Notes: generated by a model not told the origin, from the sequence alone. A DNA stretch of 64,000 nucleotides from Bacillota bacterium (GCA_023454175.1 JAEXRW010000010.1:62001-126000), one strand, 5' to 3'. Shown: positions 18,784-27,125, counted from the stretch's first letter. Numbers and translations are program-made.

Positions 18784-19701
18784 TCAGCGCAGGGAGCCGT
18801 CCAGCCGGGCGAACACGTACCGGCCACTCTCCGTCAAATCCCCATCTGTCCAATTCCCCAGAGGCGCGCCGGGCTTCAGGGCCGCGCTGGTCTCGTCCCT
18901 GTCCCCCAGGCTCCAGTTGCACCAGCTCAGCCGGTGCTCATCCAAGAAGCGCAGCCACACATCGCTTTTCTGTAGGAATACGCCGCCGCTGCCGTCCGCC
19001 GCGCTGGTGCCCCACTCGCTGGCAAATACGGGGGCGCCGAGGGCGAGCGCCTTGCGGCATTTCTCCCGCAGGTCCCCGCCATGGGTGCCCGCATAGAAAT
19101 GCAGGGTGTACATGATGTTTTCAAACTCCAGCGGGTCTTCGGCGCAGACGTCCACGTCCTGGCTCCAGGTGGGGTTACCCACCAGGATGAGGGAAGCGGG
19201 CGCGTTTTCCCGTATGACGGGGATGACCTCCTGCGCGTAGGGTTTCACCCTGCCTGCCCAGGTAACATCGTGCCCATTGGGTTCGTTGCAGATCTCATAG
19301 ATGACCCCGGGTTCATCCCCGTAACGCCGGCTCATCCCATCAAAGAAGTCGACAGCCTTGTCCACGTTGGCCAGGGGATCCCGGTCATAATTCACATGCC
19401 AGTCGATGATGGCGTACATGTCCAGCGCGAGGGCGTCATCCACCGCCCTGATCACGTCCTGCGCCACTTCCGGATGGGTGAGGTACCCGCCTTCATCGGT
19501 ATACATGGCGATGCGGAAGACATTGGCGCCGGCTTCCTTCGTGACGCGGATGCCTTCCGTGCGCGCAAACTGCGGGTACCACTGCATGCCGTGGCTGCTC
19601 ATGCCGCGCAGCACCACCGGCTTGCCGGACCCATCACACAGCTGGGTCCCGATCACCCGGAGACTGCCAAGGGCGGATATGCCCTGCCAACCTGATCCCA
19701 T
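18784..19701 (-). CDS. Glycoside hydrolase family 5 (endoglucanase-like), no signal peptide
   Basis: A 305-residue GH5 enzyme. The ATG at 19701 has AGAGGGG upstream and is preferred over an in-frame TTG 21 bp earlier. The substrate-binding RGMSSHG, the acid/base E140 in EICNEPNG and the nucleophile E229 in FASEWGTS are in family order, most like subfamily 2 cellulases. Unusually there is no signal peptide, linker or carbohydrate-binding module, so the product should stay in the cytosol. It may act on imported cello- or gluco-oligosaccharides rather than polymers. It is a single gene with no transporter next to it other than the MFS gene, which is on the opposite strand. Confidence 0.9.
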   Translation of the reverse strand: MGSGWQGISALGSLRVIGTQLCDGSGKPVVLRGMSSHGMQWYPQFARTEGIRVTKEAGANVFRIAMYTDEGGYLTHPEVAQDVIRAVDDALALDMYAIIDWHVNYDRDPLANVDKAVDFFDGMSRRYGDEPGVIYEICNEPNGHDVTWAGRVKPYAQEVIPVIRENAPASLILVGNPTWSQDVDVCAEDPLEFENIMYTLHFYAGTHGGDLREKCRKALALGAPVFASEWGTSAADGSGGVFLQKSDVWLRFLDEHRLSWCNWSLGDRDETSAALKPGAPLGNWTDGDLTESGRYVFARLDGSLR

Positions 19702-19870
19702 CGCAAACCCCTCTACTTTCAAACAATCAATATTACATCTTATCCCGTAACCATTATATCATAAAATGGAAAAGACGACGCCTGCATGCTTCCGGTTTCA
19801 TGTGTTTGGAACGGCCTGCGGCGGAGGCCATCCCCCGCCCAAAGGACTGCGCTGGCCGTACATAAAACGC

Positions 19871-19899
19871 TTTACACGAACGCATGTTCGCGTTATAAT
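19871..19899 (+). promoter_or_regulatory. Sigma-A promoter of the small XRE gene
   Basis: TTTACA (19871-19876), an exact 17-bp spacer and TATAAT (19894-19899). The spacer begins with a full LexA box. Confidence 0.85.
19877..19890. promoter_or_regulatory. LexA (SOS) box 1
   Basis: CGAACGCATGTTCG fits the Gram-positive LexA consensus CGAAC-RNRY-GTTYG exactly and fills the start of the promoter spacer, so bound LexA would exclude RNA polymerase. Confidence 0.85.
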
Positions 19900-19904
19900 G
19901 ATAC

Positions 19905-19918
19905 CGAACAAGAGTTCG
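19905..19918. promoter_or_regulatory. LexA (SOS) box 2
   Basis: CGAACAAGAGTTCG has perfect 5-bp arms and one deviation in the central four bases. It begins 6 bp after the -10 box, over the predicted transcription start. Confidence 0.75.
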
Positions 19919-19946
19919 ACAAAGTTGGGATTATGGAGGCGGCACC

Positions 19947-20240
19947 ATGGACGAAAGATTTGGGCGGTATATCAAGAACATCCGGCGGCAAAGGGGGATC
20001 AGCCTCGATGAGATCGCATTCGGGCTGAACATGCCATCCATGCTGTGGCTGGATATCGAAAACGGCGAGCTGCGGCCGCCGAGGCTGGGCAAGCTCCTCA
20101 AACTCTCGGAAACGCTGCAGCTTTCCACGATGGAAAAAAGCCGCATGCTCCAGCTGGCCGGAAACGAACTGGAGGCGCCCGTGATGAGCTATATCCCGAG
20201 GGGCGAAAACATAAAATCCGAATTGACAACATGTGCCTGA
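19947..20240 (+). CDS. Small XRE-family HTH protein under SOS control
   Basis: A 97-residue protein; the ATG has GGAGG at 8 bp. Residues 6-60 form an XRE helix-turn-helix (IRRQRGISLDEIAFGLNM through the ENGELRPP turn). The last 35 residues include a short helix and a polar tail with no protease or metallopeptidase domain, so it is not LexA or a CI/ImmR-type repressor. Two LexA boxes in its own promoter imply induction by DNA damage. It is transcribed divergently from the GH5 gene and followed by its own terminator, so it forms a single-gene unit. Its targets are unknown. Confidence 0.88.
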   Translation: MDERFGRYIKNIRRQRGISLDEIAFGLNMPSMLWLDIENGELRPPRLGKLLKLSETLQLSTMEKSRMLQLAGNELEAPVMSYIPRGENIKSELTTCA

Positions 20241-20297
20241 ATCTTTGAGCGGCACCGCCAAAGACGCGTTGCAAGACGGCGCCATTTCCTGCAGACA

Positions 20298-20330
20298 AAG
20301 CCCATTTGCCGCGGCATACGGGCTTTTTTT
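20298..20330 (+). terminator. Terminator after the XRE gene
   Basis: AAGCCC/GGGCTT stem with an internal GC-rich loop (TTGCCGCGGCA) followed by seven T residues. Confidence 0.8.
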
Positions 20331-20564
20331 ATTGGTGGACCGTACAGGCAGTCCAAAATGAAAAATACCATGAATCTATATGAATATAAAGGGCACTTAT
20401 AAAAGTGTTAAAAAATGATAACAATATGTACATAAAAAATTGACAATCTGGCATCACGCGGCTAATATATCATTGAGATACTAAAAAGAAACCTGAAAGC
20501 CGGAACAGAATCGTGTCAATTTCAGTCTAATCATTCAGTGAATATTTTTGTAAGGAGTTCGATC
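20331..20564. other. Intergenic region upstream of the VanW gene
   Basis: Together with the terminator before it, this makes a 324-bp gene-free stretch. It holds the VanW promoter (20440-20468). The remainder is AT-rich, with no convincing small reading frame or conserved RNA. Confidence 0.5.
20440..20468 (+). promoter_or_regulatory. Promoter of the VanW gene
   Basis: TTGACA (20440-20445), a 17-bp spacer and TAATAT (20463-20468). Confidence 0.75.
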
Positions 20565-22331
20565 ATGTCTACATCTGGAAAGACCGGGCGGAAAAGCAGG
20601 AGGGGGATCGCCATCGTCGCCGGGATCCTGGTTTTGGCGGCCATCGTGACGGGAGCGGTCATCCTCATCAACGACAGCGTACAGACCAGCGGCCTGATGG
20701 AAGGGACCGTTATCGTGCAGGGCGTATCCGTCGGGGGCGTCAAGGTATCGGGACTGACGAAAGAGGAAGCCGTATCCGCCACCGCCGGACTGCAGGATGA
20801 ATTCCTGAGCAAAGTGGAAGTGACGCTCAGCGTAAACGGCGAAAACACCAAGTTCACAGCCAAGGACCTGGGACTGGCCACGGACTACAATGACGCCATC
20901 GACCAGGCATTCAATTACGGGCACACCGGCACGCTGGAAGAGCGCAAAGCGGCGGCAGACAAGGCCAGGACCGAAGGCGTGGACTTCCCGCTGCATGCCA
21001 GCGGCACGAAAGAGACCATCGCGGCGGCGCTGGCCACCCTGAAACAAAAGGTGGACAAGCCGGCGGTGGACGCGACCGCCGTATTCACCCCCTCGGGGCA
21101 TACCGCGGACGGGCAGCCCTATACGCCCGACCCCAAGGCGCTGGCCGACGCCCACTCCAAGGGAAAGGACCTGACTCATCCCGAACTGGCCCGCATCGAC
21201 ACGGCGGACACACCCAACCCACTGCGCTACAAGTATTATGAGAACAGTAAATATATCAAGGACTATATCCCACCGGATGCGACCATCTCGCGCTTCGTCT
21301 ATACGCCCGACGCACCGGGATCCACCCTGGACGTAAACGCGGCGGCCGACCAGATCCTGGCGGCGCTTTCGGGCGGGGACCTGGCCGCGCCCATCACCGT
21401 GGCGCTGCAGCCCACGGAAGCGGCCATCAAGCTCGCGGACATCAAGAAAGCCACGCAACTGGTGGCCTCATGGTCCTCCAGCTTCGGCGGCGCGAGCCAT
21501 TACGGCACGAACCGGAACTGGAACGTATCGCGCATGTCCAGCTTTATCAACGGGAACGTGATAGAGCCGGGCGGGCAATTTTCCGTGAACAAGGTGGCGG
21601 GGCCGAGGAACGACTCCACGGCCAGGTCCATAGGCTGGAAAAAGGCCGCAGGCCTGGAAAACGGCGGGACCACCCAACAGGTGGGCGGCGGCGTGTGCCA
21701 GCTGGGCAGCACGACGTACAACGCGGCCATCCGCGCAGGCCTCACGATCGCAAGCTCCACGCATCATACCATCCCCTCGGACTATGTGCCGCTGGGACTG
21801 GACGCCACGCTGAGCACGCCCGCGCCCGATCTGGTGCTCCAAAACGACAATACCATGCCGGTCTATATCGTATCCTACGTGAACCCCAAGGAAAGGAACG
21901 TGACGGTGGAGATCTACGGCCAGACGGTGGTGGACCCGACATACGGCGACGTGATACTGGATTTCACCAACGGAAGCATCAGCTCGTACGGCACCCCCGT
22001 AGCCAAGAGCGTTTACGGGGTTCCCCCGATCACGCCCGACGATCATGTATTCACCTACCTCGGCGAATCATACGAATACTCTAAGAACCGCGCAGGGAAA
22101 TCAGTGGAGACATTCAAGATCATCCTCTCGCCGGGCGGCAACCAGCTGAGCAAGACCTCGCTGGGGACATACCGGTACCCGGTGATCAACGGAACGACCT
22201 ACATCAACCTGTCGGGCCCAGATGCTTCCATACCGCCAACCGGCTCGCCGACGACATCACCATCGACACCGCCGACAGCAACACCTACGCCGACACCGTC
22301 GCCAACAACATCTACAACGCCAACGCCGTAA
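20565..22331 (+). CDS. VanW family protein, membrane-anchored cell-wall protein
   Basis: A 588-residue surface protein starting at an ATG with AAGGAG at 7 bp. A lysine/arginine-rich N-terminus and one hydrophobic segment (about 15-38) anchor it outside the membrane. Residues 45-290 contain two YoaR-like putative peptidoglycan-binding repeats (GVSVGGVKVSGLTKEEA is the first). The VanW domain follows, with the conserved SSFGGASHYGTNRNWN and GGGVCQLGSTTYNAA segments. The final 30 residues are a Thr/Pro/Ser repeat tail, as in wall-spanning proteins. VanW is found beside some vancomycin-resistance genes but its activity is unknown; no van ligase genes are present here. Confidence 0.9.
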   Translation: MSTSGKTGRKSRRGIAIVAGILVLAAIVTGAVILINDSVQTSGLMEGTVIVQGVSVGGVKVSGLTKEEAVSATAGLQDEFLSKVEVTLSVNGENTKFTAKDLGLATDYNDAIDQAFNYGHTGTLEERKAAADKARTEGVDFPLHASGTKETIAAALATLKQKVDKPAVDATAVFTPSGHTADGQPYTPDPKALADAHSKGKDLTHPELARIDTADTPNPLRYKYYENSKYIKDYIPPDATISRFVYTPDAPGSTLDVNAAADQILAALSGGDLAAPITVALQPTEAAIKLADIKKATQLVASWSSSFGGASHYGTNRNWNVSRMSSFINGNVIEPGGQFSVNKVAGPRNDSTARSIGWKKAAGLENGGTTQQVGGGVCQLGSTTYNAAIRAGLTIASSTHHTIPSDYVPLGLDATLSTPAPDLVLQNDNTMPVYIVSYVNPKERNVTVEIYGQTVVDPTYGDVILDFTNGSISSYGTPVAKSVYGVPPITPDDHVFTYLGESYEYSKNRAGKSVETFKIILSPGGNQLSKTSLGTYRYPVINGTTYINLSGPDASIPPTGSPTTSPSTPPTATPTPTPSPTTSTTPTP

Positions 22332-22360
22332 ATCAAGAAACTATAAAGGTTATAATAAAG

Positions 22361-22392
22361 GAAGGCAAGATACGAAATCCTGCCTTCTTTTT
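22361..22392 (+). terminator. Terminator after the VanW gene
   Basis: GAAGGCA/TGCCTTC stem with a 13-base loop and a downstream TTTTTAT tract. Confidence 0.8.
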
Positions 22393-22535
22393 ATATACTC
22401 AGTCAATGTGCTGCAATCAAGCTATTACTCCGTGTCCGTTTACACAGGGAAAGCGGGCGTGGTAGAATGACACAACGTTAATTCCACTGTAACTCAATTT
22501 AATCTGTTAAAAACCTTATAAAGGCGGAGGAAGCC

Positions 22536-23678
22536 ATGGTCGAAATAAAAGAAGTTACTACAAAGACAGACCTGAAGAAATTCATCCACTTTCCCAACAA
22601 GCTGTATGAAGGCAACCCGTATTACGTGCCGGCGCTGGACATGGACGAGCTGGGGATGCTTGATCCCGCAAAGAACCCGGCCTATGAATTCTGCAACGTG
22701 AAATGCTTCCTGGCTTACCGGGATGGAAAGCTGTGCGGCAGGGTGGCCGCCATCCTCAACAAGGCCTACAACGACGTGACAGGCAAAAAGTACATGCGCT
22801 TTTCCCGTCTGGATTTCACGGACGACCCCGAGGTCGTGGAGGCGCTGATGGGCGCCGTGGAGCAGTACGCGCGGGAGAAGGGGATGGACCTGGTGCACGG
22901 GCCGCTGGGTTTCACTGACCTGGACCGGGAAGGGATGCTGGTGGAGGGCTTTGACAAGCCGGGCCTGTACGTGACGTATTACAACCACCCGTACTACCCC
23001 GAACGCCTGGCCGGGCTGGGATACGCCAAGGACGTGGACTATGTGGAGTACGAGATCCGCCCGCCGAAGCAGGAAGAAGCGGAGCGGCTGATCAAAATAT
23101 CCGACTACATCATGAAGAAGCTGGGGCTGTCCCTGGTGCCATTGAAAAAGATGGACGACATCAAACCCTTCATCAATGGCATATTTGACCTGCTGAACCG
23201 GGCTTACAGCCACCTGTACGGGTACGTGGAGATCACGGACAAGCTGCGCGACGCCACGGTGGAACAATTCTTCAGCCTGATGAAGCCGGAATTCCTGAAA
23301 GTGGTCCTCGACGCTTCGGGGGAGGTGGTGGCCGCGGCGCTCAACGCCCCGAATATATCCAGGGCCTGCCGGAAGGCGAAGGGAAGGCTCTTCCCCTTCG
23401 GGATATTCCACCTGCTGCACGACAAAAACCATCCGGACGTGATCGACCTGTACCTCATCGCAGTGAAGCCCGAGCTGCAGGGCAAGGGCGTGAATGCGAT
23501 CCTTTTGACGGAGAGCCTGAAGAGCATCATGGAGGCGGGCATAGGGAAGGCCAACGCCCTGCCCGAGCTGGAAACGAACAACCGGGTACGGGACCAGTGG
23601 AAGAACTTCGACACGGCCTTCACCAAGCGCAGGCGGATCTTCATCAAGGAGCTGCAGCCGGGGAAACAGGGTTCATAA
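22536..23678 (+). CDS. GNAT-superfamily-like N-acetyltransferase family protein
   Basis: A 380-residue cytosolic protein with GGAGGAAG before the ATG. The N-terminal part (about 1-150) has a GNAT-like core, and the second half (about 200-340) repeats the pattern, with VIDLYLIAVKPELQGKGVN resembling the acetyl-CoA-binding strand and loop (Q/RxxGxG/A). The family is widespread and is annotated as hypothetical or GNAT in clostridia and Bacteroidetes; its substrate is not known. It is a single gene between terminators, so the context is uninformative. Confidence 0.7.
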   Translation: MVEIKEVTTKTDLKKFIHFPNKLYEGNPYYVPALDMDELGMLDPAKNPAYEFCNVKCFLAYRDGKLCGRVAAILNKAYNDVTGKKYMRFSRLDFTDDPEVVEALMGAVEQYAREKGMDLVHGPLGFTDLDREGMLVEGFDKPGLYVTYYNHPYYPERLAGLGYAKDVDYVEYEIRPPKQEEAERLIKISDYIMKKLGLSLVPLKKMDDIKPFINGIFDLLNRAYSHLYGYVEITDKLRDATVEQFFSLMKPEFLKVVLDASGEVVAAALNAPNISRACRKAKGRLFPFGIFHLLHDKNHPDVIDLYLIAVKPELQGKGVNAILLTESLKSIMEAGIGKANALPELETNNRVRDQWKNFDTAFTKRRRIFIKELQPGKQGS

Positions 23679-23708
23679 AACTATATCCTTATGATCCAGA
23701 GAATCAAA

Positions 23709-23735
23709 AAAAGCACGGCATGAGCCGTGCTTTTG
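23709..23735. terminator. Bidirectional terminator between the GNAT-like and NlpC/P60 genes
   Basis: Eleven-base-pair stem AAAAGCACGGC/GCCGTGCTTTT with a 4-base loop. It can serve both converging genes, since A and T runs flank it. Confidence 0.85.
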
Positions 23736-23753
23736 CAACGTCTGAGACAAATC

Positions 23754-24635
23754 TTACTTATCCGCATAGGGCCGGGCATACATGACGATCTTCCAGGTCC
23801 TGCCGTCCTCGCCCCAGATATCATTTACTGAAACGCCGCCCGTACTGGGCTTGGCCTCCACGACCTTGCCGTCCCCGGCGTAGATGCCCACATGGTGGAT
23901 CTCCTTCCAGCGCCCGCAGTCACAATCCTTTTTGGACCAGAATACCAGATCACCAGGCTGAAGCTCTTCCTTGGAGATGGTATAGCCCTTTTCATGGCAG
24001 TATTTGGCCTGCATCACGGATGTGCCGGGCAGGGAGATGCCCACCTGCTTGTATGCCCAGCGCACAAAGGAGGAACAGTCCACGTATTTGCCTGTGTCCC
24101 TCTTCGCCTTGGAGTAGGGGTCGCCCAGCCGCGTGAGGGCCGCCTGCACGATGGCAGCGCCCTTGGTACCTGCCTGCAGGCCGGAAGTGACGCCGGTGAG
24201 GTCGAAGGAGCCTTTTTTCACATTGCCGGATGCGGAAGCGGCGCCGGTCCCCGATACGCCCGTCATGGCCGAGACCAGGCTCATCATCATGGAGGAATCC
24301 ATGCCTCCCATACCGCCCTCTCCGCCCTGCGAGCCGGAGCACATCATGAGGCAGAGCATGAGGAGGATGTCCTTCATACCGCCTTCGCCGTCCGCGGCAT
24401 CCGTTAGGGAGCCTGAAAGCTGGTTTTGCAGCATGAAAGGGACGGAAGAATAGGCATCCAGGGCCGAATAGGACGATGCAGAAGCGGTGCCCGAAGAAAC
24501 GCCCTGCTGCAGGGCCTGCTGCATCTGCATGGCGAGCAGGGAGGCAAAGAGTTCCTGCCCGGTGGTTTTCACCGCCGCGGATCCTGCGCCGTAGCCCTGC
24601 ACGGAAAGCGGATTGTAAAGGCTGACTTCGTTCAT
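23754..24635 (-). CDS. NlpC/P60-family cysteine peptidase with low-complexity N-terminus
   Basis: A 293-residue protein. The C-terminal 140 residues are an NlpC/P60 domain (gamma-D-glutamyl peptide hydrolase fold): nucleophile C187 in YVDCSSF, the base histidine at 247/248 in HHVGIYAGDG and the PGDLVFW strand. The first 140 residues are rich in Met, Gly, Ser and Ala; a stretch near 25-45 (GQELFASLLAMQMQQAL) faintly resembles the rod-binding part of FlgJ. No signal peptide is visible, so export by a non-Sec route or release by lysis must be considered. A CDCG motif near residue 238-241 could bind metal. Confidence 0.85.
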   Translation of the reverse strand: MNEVSLYNPLSVQGYGAGSAAVKTTGQELFASLLAMQMQQALQQGVSSGTASASSYSALDAYSSVPFMLQNQLSGSLTDAADGEGGMKDILLMLCLMMCSGSQGGEGGMGGMDSSMMMSLVSAMTGVSGTGAASASGNVKKGSFDLTGVTSGLQAGTKGAAIVQAALTRLGDPYSKAKRDTGKYVDCSSFVRWAYKQVGISLPGTSVMQAKYCHEKGYTISKEELQPGDLVFWSKKDCDCGRWKEIHHVGIYAGDGKVVEAKPSTGGVSVNDIWGEDGRTWKIVMYARPYADK

Positions 24636-24755
24636 CGATACCCCGTAAAATAGCCAATGAAGAGTTTACTTTAATTTTATCGTCATTCCGAGGCATTCCC
24701 TTTAGCGTTTGAACGCACCCGCAGACATAAAAAAGGAAAAATATCCAAAAAGGCG

Positions 24756-24784
24756 TTGACAGGGGTGGTCATGAGTGCTACTAT
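24756..24784 (+). promoter_or_regulatory. Promoter of the PadR-HAAS operon
   Basis: TTGACA (24756-24761), a 17-bp spacer and TACTAT (24779-24784). Confidence 0.75.
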
Positions 24785-24800
24785 TACTACAACAGATAGA

Positions 24801-24817
24801 GCACTATTAAATAGTGC
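24801..24817. promoter_or_regulatory. PadR operator 1
   Basis: The 17-bp perfect inverted repeat GCACTATTAAATAGTGC is centred on one base and lies 17 bp downstream of the -10 box. Confidence 0.7.
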
Positions 24818-24830
24818 AGTTTATAGAAAT

Positions 24831-24847
24831 ACACTATTATATGGTGC
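24831..24847. promoter_or_regulatory. PadR operator 2 (degenerate)
   Basis: ACACTATTATATGGTGC agrees with operator 1 at 14 of 17 positions and starts exactly 30 bp later, close to three helical turns. Confidence 0.55.
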
Positions 24848-24883
24848 ACCATCTGATAGAATTACTGACGGAAGGGTGAAGCC

Positions 24884-25219
24884 ATGATCAGCAGCGATAT
24901 CATCCGCGGGCACCTGGATGCGGTCATCCTGGGGCTGATAATGGAAAAAGACCGCTACGGGTACGAGATCAGCAAGGAGATCAGCCGGAGGACCTCAGAC
25001 CGGTTCCAGATCAAGGAAGCGACACTATACGCCGTGTTCCAGCGGCTGGAGAAAAAGGGGCTCATCAGCTCGTATGAAGGCGACGTGTCCCTGGGGAGCA
25101 AACGGCGCTACTACACCATCCTGCCCCTGGGGAGGGCCTTCTTCCGGGAAGAGGTGGAGGAGTGGCGCAAGACCAAAGAGATCATTGACATATTTATGGA
25201 AAAGGAGATGGAACGATGA
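24884..25219 (+). CDS. PadR family transcriptional regulator
   Basis: A 111-residue winged-helix repressor. The family core LGLIMEKDRYGYEISKEI and the wing ending in KRRYYTILPLGR are present, followed by the short C-terminal dimerisation helix (PadR-s2 size). The ATG has GGAAGGGTG upstream. Two 17-bp operators in its leader suggest autorepression. The stop overlaps the next gene by 4 bp, the usual PadR/HAAS arrangement in Firmicutes. Confidence 0.93.
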   Translation: MISSDIIRGHLDAVILGLIMEKDRYGYEISKEISRRTSDRFQIKEATLYAVFQRLEKKGLISSYEGDVSLGSKRRYYTILPLGRAFFREEVEEWRKTKEIIDIFMEKEMER

Positions 25220-25626
25220 AGACCATACAGGAACATGTGGATTTCCTCTTCCGGGAGATCCCGGACAGCGAGCGCAAGGACGCGCTGAAAAGGGAGATCG
25301 TGACCAACCTGCAGGAGAAGGTCTCGGACCTGATGGCGCAGGGCAAGCTTGAAGAAGACGCCATCAACCGCGCCATCGTGGAATTCGGCGATATCGGCGA
25401 TATCCGCGACGAGCTGCGGGCGCAGCAGGAAAAGCCCGTGAAGAAGCGCAACGCGAAGCTGGGGCTGTACATGTCCATCGCAGGGAGCCTGCTCATCATC
25501 GGGCTGGTGCTGTTTGTGAACCTGTACATGGCGCCGGCCGTGCTGTGGTGCATCTTCCCGATATTCGCCGTGCTGTGGTGGCCGCTGGCGATGTTTTTCC
25601 GCTGGCGCAAGTACAAGGACGATTAA
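25216..25626 (+). CDS. HAAS/DUF1700-type protein with one 2TM-like membrane unit
   Basis: A 136-residue protein translationally coupled to padR (ATGA). Residues 1-70 are a helical HAAS-type domain, as found next to PadR regulators. Residues 83-128 are a hydrophobic hairpin ending in the motif FPIFAVLWWPLAMFF (WWP proline at 123). That hairpin is the same unit that is repeated nine times in the next protein. The likely role is membrane-associated signalling or envelope adaptation under PadR control; the partner is unknown. Confidence 0.8.
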   Translation: MKTIQEHVDFLFREIPDSERKDALKREIVTNLQEKVSDLMAQGKLEEDAINRAIVEFGDIGDIRDELRAQQEKPVKKRNAKLGLYMSIAGSLLIIGLVLFVNLYMAPAVLWCIFPIFAVLWWPLAMFFRWRKYKDD

Positions 25627-25724
25627 GCATCGGGATCCGGATATCCCCAATACATACTGAAAGACTGCAAAAAAGTGAAAACAAACGATGCAATCCGCAA
25701 TAGGAAAGGAGGAAATGCATCAAA

Positions 25725-27125
25725 ATGAAAATCGCAACCGCCCTGTCCCTGACAGGCTTCGCCCTCATATCGGGCCTGGCCATCGCAACGAACCTCCTCT
25801 TCACGCCCGGCGCACTGTGGTTCTTTTACGCCGTATACGCCGCGGCCTGGTGGCCCCTGGGCGTGGCCCTGGGCGGGAGGAAAAAGTATGCCGCCTTCGC
25901 CGCTGCGGGAAGTCTGCTGACCATCGCGCTGATGGTGGTGACCAACCTGGTCACCTCGCCGCATGTGCTGTGGTCCCTCTACACCCTGGCGCCGCTGCTG
26001 TGCTGGCCGGGGATCGTGTACCTCCGCAGGAAAATGAAGCCTTTTCCGCTCGCCATCCTCTTCGGCGGCATCATCACCACGTATTTCGTGGTGATCAACA
26101 TCCTTTTCCCGGGCTACCCGTGGGCACTATTCGCCTGCTTCCCGGCCGTCGCCTGGCCGCTAACGGTATTCATCACCCAAAAGCTCGGCAAACTGTGGGC
26201 GTCCATCGTGGGGTCCTTCTGCGCCGCGCTGTGGTACGGCGCGCTGAACCTCTTCCTGGCTGCCGGCTTCCCGTGGGTCATCTTCGTGATCTTCGCCGTG
26301 GCCTGGTGGCCCACGGGCGTCTACTTCCACGGCCGGGGAAAGCCGCTGACCTATGCCATCGTGATGACGTCCATCAGCGCCGCATTCTTCATCGCCGTGA
26401 ACCTGATCTGCTCGCCGGGCGCTATCTGGGCCATCTACCCGGTATTCGCGCTGCTGTGGTGGCCGGTCAGCATCCTGTTTGCCAGGCGGAAACAATGGTT
26501 TGGCCTGGCGCTCACCGGGAGCCTGCTCACCATCGCCTTCCTGGCGGCGGTCAACATCATCACGTCCCCCGCATTCCCCTGGAGCGCGTTTCCCTCGCTC
26601 GCCATCCTGTGGTGGCCCACGGCGGTGTTCTTTGCCAGGCGGAAGCAGTGGCCGGGCCTGTCGGTGGCGGGATTCCTCTTGGCGACCGCCCTGCTGGTAA
26701 CGATCAACCTCACCACATGGGCAGGGTTTATGTGGAGCTTCATTCCCGCCCTGTGCATCCTCTGGTGGCCGGTGAGCGTATTCTTCGCGCGGAAGAAGCA
26801 ATGGTTCGCCTACTCCCTCGCGGGGAGCCTGCTCATCATCGCGCTGCTGGTGATCCTCAATATCACCACTTCGCCCGCCTTCCCGTGGAGCGTATTCCCG
26901 GCGCTCGCCATCCTGTGGTGGCCGCTTTCCAGGTATTTCGCGGGGAAGAGGAATCCGCTGGGCTACTCCATCGGGGGAAGCATCCTGGCCATTACCCTCT
27001 TCGTCACGATCAACCTGGTCACCTCGCCCGGTTTCCCGTGGTGGGTGTTCCCGGTATTTGCAGTGCTGTGGTGGCCGCTGGGCGTATTCATCCACCACTT
27101 GGGCAAACGCAGACCCGCGAAGTAA
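25725..27125 (+). CDS. Integral membrane protein built of nine tandem 51-residue units
   Basis: A 466-residue protein with AAAGGAGG well upstream of the ATG. It consists of nine copies of a hydrophobic unit: a helix, a conserved N-(L/I)-x-T-S-P turn, an aromatic FPWxxFP segment, a second short helix ending WWP, and a basic ARRKQW linker. The prolines of the WWP motif fall at residues 44, 95, 145, 196, 247, 298, 349, 400 and 451, a spacing of 51 with one 50. Each unit resembles a 2TM domain, so some 18 membrane segments are expected. No transport or catalytic motif is visible. It follows the HAAS gene by 98 bp and ends at a terminator, so it is probably in the PadR operon. Confidence 0.85.
   Translation: MKIATALSLTGFALISGLAIATNLLFTPGALWFFYAVYAAAWWPLGVALGGRKKYAAFAAAGSLLTIALMVVTNLVTSPHVLWSLYTLAPLLCWPGIVYLRRKMKPFPLAILFGGIITTYFVVINILFPGYPWALFACFPAVAWPLTVFITQKLGKLWASIVGSFCAALWYGALNLFLAAGFPWVIFVIFAVAWWPTGVYFHGRGKPLTYAIVMTSISAAFFIAVNLICSPGAIWAIYPVFALLWWPVSILFARRKQWFGLALTGSLLTIAFLAAVNIITSPAFPWSAFPSLAILWWPTAVFFARRKQWPGLSVAGFLLATALLVTINLTTWAGFMWSFIPALCILWWPVSVFFARKKQWFAYSLAGSLLIIALLVILNITTSPAFPWSVFPALAILWWPLSRYFAGKRNPLGYSIGGSILAITLFVTINLVTSPGFPWWVFPVFAVLWWPLGVFIHHLGKRRPAK

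Noticed and set aside
20565..22331. VanW as evidence of vancomycin resistance
   Set aside because: No van ligase, dehydrogenase or dipeptidase genes are nearby; VanW proteins are common wall proteins in clostridia.
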